From an uncultured Acidobacteriota bacterium (lineage in GTDB: Bacteria > Acidobacteriota > UBA6911 > CAINFC01), in assembly GCA_903847975.1 (NCBI GenBank), contig CAINFC010000079.1, forward strand, positions 1-64,000: 64,000 nt of DNA. Reading direction: 5' to 3'. Position numbers and translations under genes: made by a program. Every line of letters begins with the position of its first letter. Position 1 is the stretch's first letter. A model generated the notes under the pieces. It had not been told where the DNA came from, did no database searches, and worked only from the letters and a program-made list of their open reading frames with translations. Positions 57,057 to 64,000 of this stretch are shown in pieces.

Positions 57057-57323
57057 CTATTCCGAATTTGTTTCGTCCCGGCCGGCGGACTCGCTTTCTC
57101 TGCCGGTGCGGCGATCCGACGGGGCGGCGGGCGGGGCGGATGGGAGATCATCGTATAGGTTGAGTAGAATATGGTACCAGCAACCCTTGCAGATCAGCGC
57201 CCGGTCTACACTGAGCAGAACCTGCTCCCAGGAGCTGAGCTCGCGGCCGCACTGCGGACAGGCCGACATGGCTTCCTCGGGATTGGTGCGATGCATATCT
57301 CCGGTCATTCCGTGAATCCTCAT
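57057..57323 (-). CDS. Small zinc-ribbon protein
   Basis: 88 residues. Two cysteine pairs (CPQCG at about 22-26 and CKGC at about 46-49) form a zinc-ribbon-like site, linked by WEQVLLSVDRAL. A proline- and charge-rich tail follows. The ATG overlaps the stop of the large upstream gene by four bases (ATGA), which argues for translation and coupling. Function unknown; it may be an adaptor for its neighbour or act in regulation. It is easily missed because its end overlaps a longer false start of the permease. Confidence 0.65.
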   Translation of the reverse strand: MRIHGMTGDMHRTNPEEAMSACPQCGRELSSWEQVLLSVDRALICKGCWYHILLNLYDDLPSAPPAAPSDRRTGRESESAGRDETNSE

Positions 57324-60313
57324 GGTTTGGGTTTGAGAACGACGCCGCGGCCCTCCCGGCTGTTCATCTTGACGAGGAGCGGCGAAGGAAAACGAAGGTG
57401 ACGCACGAACTGCATTTCCGCCGCCGCCGGGCAGGTCCGCAGCCAGGACCAGTCGATAAAGTTATCCTGATTCTCGACCGGGATGGTGAAATAGCCGACC
57501 ATGAAGGAAATCAGGTTCTGAAAAAAGTGCGAGCCCTGGGAGGGTGCCACGTTGAAGTCCCTGAAATTGGCTTCGGCAATGACCCGGACGCCGGAAATCT
57601 GGTCCCAGGTCACCGGGATTCCCAGCCAGGGATCCAGGCTGCCCAGGCGGCCGACCGTGATCAGGACGTACGGTCTTTTTTCCGAAATGAGCTGGTTGTT
57701 GATCTGGTTGATTTCCGCGGCCACCTCGGCGCTCTTCGCCCGGTCGTACCGCTCGCGGTCCACGACCACCAGGTCGAACAGGTGGCTCATGGATCCGTGC
57801 CCCAGGACCTGGTGGCTCGAAAGCAGCATTTCCTCGCGGCGGTGGTCTCCGATGGTCAGCTCCTCCTTTTCGCGGCTCAGCACCAGGGGGCGCATCTGCA
57901 GCAGGCCGAACTCGATCGGATTTTTCTTCAGGTTGACCGCAAACTCGATTTCCACCGGGGTGCCCATGCCCCACACCCCCATGCCCAGGAGCAGGTCGAT
58001 GATTCTGGCCAGCGGGAAATCCCTGTTTTTCAGCAGCGGCTGGAAGGTGGCCACGCGGATGCCGCTGCGGGAAATGCCGTCCAGAATCCGGTCGTCCTCC
58101 GGAGAGTAGGTCGACCCGATATAAGTCAGAGTGCCGTCGTTTTCCGCATCTTCCAGCTGCAGGGTGACGATGTTCGGATCCCGGGCCGGAAGGGGCTCGC
58201 CGGCTCCCGAGGAGAGGTTGAGGGCGTAAAAAGCGCGCTGGCTGGCGTTCAGACGGTCTTTCACGCTGCTGAAGGGATATCCCTGCAGCGGATACTTGGG
58301 GCAGAAGCGGAAAGACACGCCACCGTCCACCACGGTTTTTCCCAGCCCCAGGGCCAGCGAAGCCACTCCGTCGGCGGATTTCTGCGGAGGAACAGGATAG
58401 TAATTGTAGGACCGGGCCACACCGGAAAATTCCGGGTAGAACCTTCCGCGATAGGTGTTGCCGACCATGCGCTGCACGATGACCGCCATTTTTTCCTCTT
58501 CCAGCCGGTAGGAGGTGGCCCGGAAGTAGTCCTTGGGGCCCTGGTAGAAAACGGAGGCATAAACCCTCTTGATCGCTTTCAGCAGCTCTCCGAGCCGCGA
58601 CAGCGGGTCCGGCTGGTTGTTGGCAATCATGCAGGTCTGGTACACCCCGGCGAAAGGATGATACTGGGAATCCTCCAGAAGGCTGGAGGAGCGCACCGCC
58701 AGAGGGTCGCGGACCAGGTCGAGAAAGGCCACCAGCTGGGCCAGGATGGATTCGGGAAAGAAGGCGGCGGACAGGAAGCGGTCCAGGATCTTCCGGTCGT
58801 CCGGCTCGCCCAGGGCAAAAGCCCGCAGCTGGTTGGTGTCCAGAAATTCGTCAAAAACGTCCGTGCCCAGGATGATTGCCGGCGGAATGCGGATGGAGAT
58901 TCCGGCGAAGCGGTCCTGCACCAGGTAATTGCTCAGCAGGATATTGACGAAACTGAGCCCCCGGGCTTTTCCGCCGATGGAGCCCCTGCCGATGCGGGCG
59001 ATGCTTTTTTTAGGGTCGAAGGAGTCCTTGCGGAACTCGCTGACGATGCCCCGCTGCCAGATCCGGCGATAGTCCCGCAGCGAGGAGATCAGGTCGGCGC
59101 GCATCAGCTCGATGTTGGGGAAGTCCGAAACGGTCCGCGGCCGGAGCTTGTGGGCCAGCCAGAATTCGGTTCGGGCTTTGAGCCAGTGCGAGAAATGATT
59201 CCGTTCGGCATGGTATCGTATGCTTTCCGAGGGGACCACCGTCAGCTGCTGCTCCAGGGAGATCAGGTCCTGCGCCCGTCCGACCTCGCCTCCGTCCGGG
59301 AGGCGGAAGACAAAATCGCCGAAGCTGAAGTTCTCCATCATGAAGCGGTGCAGCTCCACCGGAAAGTCGGGAGCGTTCTTCAACAGGAAGGAGGCCCCCA
59401 GGGCCTGGGCCTTGGCGCTGTTGTCCGGCTGGTTGGACTGGAAGAGAAAGGGGATGTCGGCGTGGATGGACTTCACTTTCTGGTAGAATCCCAGGCCGGC
59501 CTCGGGATCCATCCGGCCCTGCCGGGGGAAGTCGATGTCGGAAATCACCCCCAGCACGTTTTCCTGGTACTTTTCAAAGAATTCCCAGGCTTCCTCGAAA
59601 TGGATGCAGTGCAGGATTTTCGGGCGGGCCCGCGTGCGGATTTCCTTGTGAGAGAGATTGATCCCCTCGGCGATCAGCCGCTGGGCCTGCTGGATGACTT
59701 CGCGATAGATCATGGGCAGCAGGTAGGAGTAGTAGCGGACGTTGTCCTCGATGGCCAGGATGGTCTGCACGCCGGCGATGCGGGTGTCGTGGTCCACGTT
59801 GAGCCGGTCTTCCAGCTGCTTGATGATGGCGATCAGCAACCGGAAATCCCCCTGCCACATGTAGACCCGGTCGAAATGCCGGACGTCCTCATGGTGAAAC
59901 AGGCTGCTGAGCTCCAGGTTGTCGTAGGTGAGCAGAACGATCGGTGTGGTAACCCCCGCCTGCCGGACCAGCTTGGCAAGGGTGGGTGCGGTCATGTCCT
60001 CGATGTGCAGCGTGGTGATGATCAGGTCGAAGTGCTTCTCTTCCTTGGCCAGGGCCAGCGCCTCCCGGCCGCTGGAAACCCGGGTGATCTCCGGCGAATG
60101 GCTCAGCTTCAGGGCCTGGTATTCGTTGCGCAGCAGCTCGTAAAGCCGCCCGTCCTCCTCGAAGACGAAGAGATCATAGAGGCTGGAGACCAGCAGGATA
60201 TCGCGAATGCGGATGCGCATCAGGTTCTGAAAGCCCTGAAAACGCCGTCCGTATCCGTGTTCCACCCAGCTGGGGTCGAAATGGGTCAGAACGTCCTTGA
60301 ATGTGTTGGGCAT
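57320..60313 (-). CDS. PEP/pyruvate-binding (PPDK N-terminal) domain protein with two receiver-like domains
   Basis: 997 residues. Residues about 36-175 look like a receiver domain but the phosphoacceptor position reads FDLIITTLHIEDM (Thr for Asp), so it is a pseudo-receiver. Residues about 185-345 form a second receiver-like domain that keeps Asp in GVISDIDFPRQG and the acidic IEDN. Residues about 440-880 are the ATP-grasp PEP/pyruvate-binding domain (GSIGGKARGLSFVNILLSN, then DPLAVRSSSLLEDSQYHPFAG). The phosphohistidine swivelling domain and the PEP-binding barrel of true dikinases are absent. The enzyme could use ATP to phosphorylate an unknown acceptor, or act as a sensor. First gene of an operon with a zinc-ribbon protein and an APC permease. 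Confidence 0.85.
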   Translation of the reverse strand: MPNTFKDVLTHFDPSWVEHGYGRRFQGFQNLMRIRIRDILLVSSLYDLFVFEEDGRLYELLRNEYQALKLSHSPEITRVSSGREALALAKEEKHFDLIITTLHIEDMTAPTLAKLVRQAGVTTPIVLLTYDNLELSSLFHHEDVRHFDRVYMWQGDFRLLIAIIKQLEDRLNVDHDTRIAGVQTILAIEDNVRYYSYLLPMIYREVIQQAQRLIAEGINLSHKEIRTRARPKILHCIHFEEAWEFFEKYQENVLGVISDIDFPRQGRMDPEAGLGFYQKVKSIHADIPFLFQSNQPDNSAKAQALGASFLLKNAPDFPVELHRFMMENFSFGDFVFRLPDGGEVGRAQDLISLEQQLTVVPSESIRYHAERNHFSHWLKARTEFWLAHKLRPRTVSDFPNIELMRADLISSLRDYRRIWQRGIVSEFRKDSFDPKKSIARIGRGSIGGKARGLSFVNILLSNYLVQDRFAGISIRIPPAIILGTDVFDEFLDTNQLRAFALGEPDDRKILDRFLSAAFFPESILAQLVAFLDLVRDPLAVRSSSLLEDSQYHPFAGVYQTCMIANNQPDPLSRLGELLKAIKRVYASVFYQGPKDYFRATSYRLEEEKMAVIVQRMVGNTYRGRFYPEFSGVARSYNYYPVPPQKSADGVASLALGLGKTVVDGGVSFRFCPKYPLQGYPFSSVKDRLNASQRAFYALNLSSGAGEPLPARDPNIVTLQLEDAENDGTLTYIGSTYSPEDDRILDGISRSGIRVATFQPLLKNRDFPLARIIDLLLGMGVWGMGTPVEIEFAVNLKKNPIEFGLLQMRPLVLSREKEELTIGDHRREEMLLSSHQVLGHGSMSHLFDLVVVDRERYDRAKSAEVAAEINQINNQLISEKRPYVLITVGRLGSLDPWLGIPVTWDQISGVRVIAEANFRDFNVAPSQGSHFFQNLISFMVGYFTIPVENQDNFIDWSWLRTCPAAAEMQFVRHLRFPSPLLVKMNSREGRGVVLKPKP

Positions 60314-60423
60314 AGAAAAAGCCGCCTGTCAGTTTCCCGTCACCAATCTTAGCATGGATGCATCCGGGCCCGGAGCCGAAGTCGGGTTGGGCATCCGGGA
60401 AAACCGGCGCTCCGGGGGAAAGG

Positions 60424-60503
60424 CGGCCGGGGCGGAAAAGCGCGGATCGGCGCGGACTTCCGCCCCGGCCGTGGCCCGGAAGGCATCGCCCCGCTGCGCG
60501 GGG
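60424..60503. terminator. Strong inverted repeats after gdhA
   Basis: CGGCCGGGGCGGAA (60424-60437) and TTCCGCCCCGGCCG (60458-60471) form a 14-bp perfect stem with a 20-base loop; a second hairpin, CCCCGC-TGC-GCGGGG, is at 60489-60503. Both follow the gdhA stop on the minus strand. No long T run follows, so they may be stability structures rather than classical terminators. Confidence 0.45.
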
Positions 60504-60525
60504 TAAGCCCTCCGGGGCGGGAAGG

Positions 60526-61887
60526 TTAGATGATCCCCTGGTCCATCATGGCATCGGCCACCTTCAGGAAACCGCCGATGTTGGCACCGTTGACGTAGTT
60601 GCCCGGCGTTCCGAACCGCTCCGCCGTTTCCACGCAGGTCTTGTGGATGCTCTTCATGATGATGTGCAGCCGCTTGTCGACCTCATCCCGGGTCCAGGGC
60701 AGGCGCATGCTGTTCTGGGACATTTCCAGGCCGGAAGTGGCCACTCCGCCGGCATTGGCGGCCTTCCCCGGTCCGTACAGGACGCCCGCGTCGGTGAAAA
60801 TGCGGACTCCTTCCGGCGTGGTGGGCATGTTGGCGCCTTCCGAAATGCAGTACACACCGTTGCGCAGCAGGTTCTGAGCGTCCAGATCGTTGATTTCGTT
60901 CTGGGTGGCGCTGGGGAAAGCGCAGTCGGCGCGATGGCTCCACAGCGGGTTGCAGGCGGCCTTGCCGTCCACCGGCGTATACACCGCGCTTTTGTATTTC
61001 TCGGCATACTCCTTGATGCGCCCGCGGCGCACGTTTTTGAGGTTCATGACGAACGCCAGCTTGTCCCGGTCGATCCCCTCTTCATCGTAGATGTAGCCGT
61101 TGGAATCGGAAAGAGTGACCGCTTTGCCGCCCAGCTGCAGCACCTTCTCCACCGTGTACTGGGAGACGTTGCCGCTTCCGGATACCAGGCACACCTTGCC
61201 TTCCATGCTCTGGCCGCGGGTGGCCAGCATCTCTGCGGCAAAATAGGTGGCCCCGTAGCCGGTGGCTTCCGGACGGATCAGCGATCCGCCCCAGTTCAGG
61301 CCCTTGCCGGTCAGAACCCCGGTGAACTGATTGACGATCTTTTTGTACTGCCCGAAGAGGTAGCCGATTTCCCGGCCGCCGACCCCGATGTCGCCGGCCG
61401 GCACGTCGGTATCCGCGCCGATATGGCGGTACAGCTCATTCATGAAGCTCTGGCAGAAGCGCATGACCTCCGCGTCGCTTTTTCCCTTGGGATCGAAATC
61501 CGAACCGCCCTTGCCGCCGCCCATCGGCAGCGTGGTCAGGCTGTTTTTGTAGACCTGTTCGAATGCCAGGAACTTCAGGATCCCCAGGGTCACCGACGGA
61601 TGAAAACGCAGGCCTCCTTTGTAGGGCCCGATGGCGCTGTTCATCTGGATGCGGAATCCGCGGTTGATGTGGATTTCGCCGCGGTCGTCGACCCAGGTAA
61701 CGCGGAACTGCACCGCCCGCTCGGGTTCGATCATCCGTTCGAAAACCTTGGCCTGCCTGTATTCCGGATACTTGTCGTATACCAGGGCCACGGAATCGGC
61801 CACTTCCCGGACGGCCTGGTGGAATTCGGGCTCCGCCGGATTTTTAGCGATCACTTCCGCAATCAGATCTTTCATGGAACTGGACAT
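60526..61887 (-). CDS. gdhA: NADP-type glutamate dehydrogenase
   Basis: 453 residues from the ATG at 61887, with GGAGG 9 bases upstream. The family block is complete: GFRIQMNSAIGPYKGGLRFH, with the 2-oxoglutarate-binding Lys, LTTLPMGGGKGGSDFDPKGK with the catalytic Lys region, GVGGREIGYLFGQYK, NAD(P)-binding VCLVSGSGNVSQYTVEKVLQ, and GVRIFTDAGVLYGPGKAANAGGV. It interconverts glutamate and 2-oxoglutarate plus ammonia in the cytoplasm. Length and sequence type are those of the hexameric 450-residue class. Strong hairpins follow the gene. Neighbouring genes for a permease and for a possibly glutaminase-related protein suggest amino-nitrogen metabolism, as inference. Confidence 0.96.
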   Translation of the reverse strand: MSSSMKDLIAEVIAKNPAEPEFHQAVREVADSVALVYDKYPEYRQAKVFERMIEPERAVQFRVTWVDDRGEIHINRGFRIQMNSAIGPYKGGLRFHPSVTLGILKFLAFEQVYKNSLTTLPMGGGKGGSDFDPKGKSDAEVMRFCQSFMNELYRHIGADTDVPAGDIGVGGREIGYLFGQYKKIVNQFTGVLTGKGLNWGGSLIRPEATGYGATYFAAEMLATRGQSMEGKVCLVSGSGNVSQYTVEKVLQLGGKAVTLSDSNGYIYDEEGIDRDKLAFVMNLKNVRRGRIKEYAEKYKSAVYTPVDGKAACNPLWSHRADCAFPSATQNEINDLDAQNLLRNGVYCISEGANMPTTPEGVRIFTDAGVLYGPGKAANAGGVATSGLEMSQNSMRLPWTRDEVDKRLHIIMKSIHKTCVETAERFGTPGNYVNGANIGGFLKVADAMMDQGII

Positions 61888-62001
61888 CAAAAAAATCCTC
61901 CAAAAGAAAAAGTTGAACGAATCGGCAGAAACCCCATGGGACGGAACATCCGGGCCCCTCTGCCGGAAAACAGAGAATCAAAGATCGAATATCGACCGGG
62001 A

Positions 62002-64000
62002 TCAGCGCCTCTGGGCCGAAGCCCATTTCTTCCATAGCGGGGCGTCGGCCAGCAGGCGGATAAACACCCCGCCGACTACGGAACGGGCCTGGAAGCCGCG
62101 CTGCGTTCCCTCGCTGGTCATGTACCAGTCGGTCATCGGAACGCGGTCGCGGGTTTCCTGGAGAAATCGGTATACCGGGGTGACCAGCGCCGCAAAGTCG
62201 GCGGGATTTTCGGCCAGCGTGGCGGTCCAGAGTATCCAGTCCAGCTTGGTGTAGTCGGCGCGGTTGTCCAGCGGCAGGCCGTAGCGGTTCTGCCGCTGCA
62301 GGTAAAAAGCCATCTCCTGGCGGGCGATGTCCGCGGAGAACAGATTCAGCCCCAGCAGGCGGTCCCAGACCAGGTTGTACTTCTGGCTCCAGGTCCCGGG
62401 TCGGTCGAAGGCCAGCCGGTAGTGATCGCCGTCCCGGGCCATGGCCGGCCAGCGGGCGGCCAGCTCCTTCGCCAGGCGAAGATATTTTTCTGCGGCCTCC
62501 GCATGGCCCAGCGACTCGGCCACCCGGGCATAGGCGCCCAGGCCGAGGATAGCCTTGATCGACAGGTTGGTGTTGTGCGCCAGGTGGCCGGCAAAATCGT
62601 CGGTGCAGAGCTGGTTTTCCGGATCGAGTCCCTTTTCGGCGAGATACTCCGCCCAGCGGGTGATGATAGGCCAGTAGGGGCGGCTGAAATCGGCATTCCC
62701 CTGGATGCGGGTCAGGGCTCCGAGCAGCAGGAGCATGTTGCCGCTCTCCTCCACCGGCATCTGGTTGTCTTCGCTCTCCTCCGCACCGCCGTAGACCTGC
62801 CCGTTGGCCAGCGGATACTGACCGAGGTCGTGCGGCGCAAAGGGCCACTTCCACTTGCCGGAGCGGGCGTAGTCCAGCACGGGCCGAAGCTGGGCTTCCA
62901 GCAGACGGGGATTGAAAAGCAGGAAAAACGGGGCGGCGGGGTAGATCACGTCCACCGTGCCGATGCAGCCGTTGCTGAAGTTTTCCTTGGAAAAATGCAG
63001 CGCGGTGCCGTCCAGATCGGCGGCCAGCTTGTGGGCGGCCAGGGTCTGGCGAAAAGCCAGCGAGGCCACGGCGGCGTAGGGCGGTCCGCCGGCCCGGACC
63101 AGGTCTCCGGTCAGCTCGGCATCGAACTGCTCGCAGCGCCGCTTGAGTTCGGGCAGGTCCCGGACCGCTTCGGCCAGGAGGGTCTCGGCGGTAGCGCGGT
63201 TCCGCCGCCAGTAGGGGCGGATCGGGCGCCGGAAATATTCCAGCGAATAAATATCGTCATAGGCGGCCAGGGCATACCGCGACACCGCGCCTTCGGCCGG
63301 AACCTCGGCATCCATGGCCAGGGCAATGAAGGCTCCCTGGCGCTCGCCGGGCTCGGGGTTCTCGAGGTCGTGCGAGACGGGCAGTTCCAGGGTGGGAAGG
63401 TAGCCGGCGCGGCCCCGGCTGCGGATTCCCAGGGTGGCGGCCGGCGCGGGGGTTGCCAGGTAGAAATACCCCCAGTCGATGCGCAGGTTGTCCCCCGAGC
63501 GGGTCAGCATGCGCTGTTCGACGCTGCCCAGGCGGGCGATTTCCAGGTTCCCGATACGATGGCGGGACCACATCGCCTGCTGGGCGTTATTGTCTACGGC
63601 TAACAGGCCGGAAGCATCCAGGTACAGGCGCACGCGGTGGGCGGCGCGGTCCGAGGAGCGGATGTCGAAAAGCAGATAGGTGACCGGCCGGGCCAGGACA
63701 TCCATGTCGCCGGGCAGTGCCGGGGTAAGGAAGGTCAGGTCCAGCTGGATTCCTTCTCCGGCAAAGGAGTAGATGGTCCGGGTCGGGGTCAGCTTGCGGG
63801 AGGTCTGCGCCAGGGCTTCGATGGGTGCGGTGCCGCGGGGGGAGGTTCCCATGAAGCGCCGGACTTTGCCGTCGATGCGGATCAGTCCGGTCAGCGGCTG
63901 CTCGGACCCGGTCCAGTGCCGGGTCGGCTGATCGGTCAGCTGGTCGGACATGGACCAGATGCTGAAATAGGGATCATGGGCGATCAGCGGCGTGGCCGGC
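62002..64000 (-). CDS. GtaA-like (DUF5127/DUF4965/DUF1793) protein, 5' end beyond window
   Basis: At least 665 residues; the frame is open through the right edge (TPLIAHDPYFSIWSMSDQ), which is near the mature N-terminus of the family, so only the signal peptide and a few residues are probably missing. Landmarks: HWTGSEQPLTGLIRIDGK, then a beta-rich half (DUF5127) and a helical alpha/alpha-toroid-like half (DUF4965 and DUF1793: YDDIYSLEYF, MPVEESGNMLLLLGALTRIQ, TDDFAGHLAHNTNLSIKAIL, YGLPLDNRADYTKLDWILWT, RSVVGGVFIRLL). Related fungal proteins are called glutaminase A, but most bacterial members are uncharacterised and may be glycosidases or glycoside-binding proteins. Its stop lies 115 bases from the gdhA start in the same direction. 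Confidence 0.85.
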   Translation of the reverse strand, partial: PATPLIAHDPYFSIWSMSDQLTDQPTRHWTGSEQPLTGLIRIDGKVRRFMGTSPRGTAPIEALAQTSRKLTPTRTIYSFAGEGIQLDLTFLTPALPGDMDVLARPVTYLLFDIRSSDRAAHRVRLYLDASGLLAVDNNAQQAMWSRHRIGNLEIARLGSVEQRMLTRSGDNLRIDWGYFYLATPAPAATLGIRSRGRAGYLPTLELPVSHDLENPEPGERQGAFIALAMDAEVPAEGAVSRYALAAYDDIYSLEYFRRPIRPYWRRNRATAETLLAEAVRDLPELKRRCEQFDAELTGDLVRAGGPPYAAVASLAFRQTLAAHKLAADLDGTALHFSKENFSNGCIGTVDVIYPAAPFFLLFNPRLLEAQLRPVLDYARSGKWKWPFAPHDLGQYPLANGQVYGGAEESEDNQMPVEESGNMLLLLGALTRIQGNADFSRPYWPIITRWAEYLAEKGLDPENQLCTDDFAGHLAHNTNLSIKAILGLGAYARVAESLGHAEAAEKYLRLAKELAARWPAMARDGDHYRLAFDRPGTWSQKYNLVWDRLLGLNLFSADIARQEMAFYLQRQNRYGLPLDNRADYTKLDWILWTATLAENPADFAALVTPVYRFLQETRDRVPMTDWYMTSEGTQRGFQARSVVGGVFIRLLADAPLWKKWASAQRR

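Noticed and set aside
57398-60352. A 984-residue plus-strand frame opposite the PEP/pyruvate-binding gene
   Set aside because: Antisense shadow; composition is rich in residues typical of reverse-frame translation and no domain is seen.

Overview
The window is GC-rich (about 60-65% by eye). Large Ser/Thr kinases with a shared N-terminal module, ECF-type sigma factors overlapping kinase genes, twin-arginine Gfo/Idh/MocA oxidoreductases, SBBP/IPT surface proteins and a broad glycan-degrading gene set point to an Acidobacteriota-like organism, possibly Aminicenantes-like. No rRNA, tRNA or phylogenetic marker supports a firmer placement.

Layout. 0-7.5 kb: a two-frame IS630-type element sits against, and appears to have cut off the 5' end of, a gene for a giant secreted SBBP-propeller/IPT/clostripain protein; a frameshifted, decayed relative follows. 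7.5-17 kb: a secreted HExxH protein, then a regulatory island in which an ECF sigma factor overlaps a Ser/Thr kinase with a TolB-like propeller, divergent from a kinase fused to an FGE-like domain and an alpha/beta hydrolase; a small secreted protein and an orphan ECF sigma factor follow. 16.6-18.3 kb: a palindrome-rich scar and a 5'-truncated type-B carboxylesterase. 18.4-26 kb: a mosaic beta-helix/FN3/Calx-beta surface protein, then a GH106-like rhamnosidase broken by one frameshift at a G8 run. 26-31 kb: a two-gene histidine kinase operon. 31.7-40.5 kb: an 1828-aa secreted protein of unknown function, a GH29 fucosidase and an enolase-superfamily protein. 40.6-44.2 kb: a DUF4404 protein, a SEC-C protein overlapping a secreted amidohydrolase.

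44.3-51 kb holds a minus-strand run: a DUF1080-metallohydrolase fusion, a sugar isomerase/epimerase-type TIM barrel, a Gfo/Idh/MocA oxidoreductase and a ThuA-like protein, downstream of a matrixin-like protease. This combination fits oxidative (3-keto sugar) glycoside breakdown, as an inference. 51.4-57.3 kb: galT, a second Gfo/Idh/MocA protein, a PilZ protein with a duplicated extracytoplasmic domain, and an APC permease. 57-64 kb: a small zinc-ribbon protein translationally coupled to a PEP/pyruvate-binding-domain protein with receiver-like domains, gdhA, and a GtaA-like (DUF5127/DUF4965/DUF1793) protein running off the right edge.

The strongest candidates for something undescribed are: a shared C-terminal tail of the form hydrophobic-[FY]LP-x-[IV]-[LI]-[KR] on three otherwise unrelated secreted proteins (ends at 6149, 18357 and 49684); two families of palindromic interspersed repeats; the PilZ-membrane-duplicated-domain protein; and the kinase-FGE-hydrolase fusion whose FGE domain seems to lack the catalytic cysteines.
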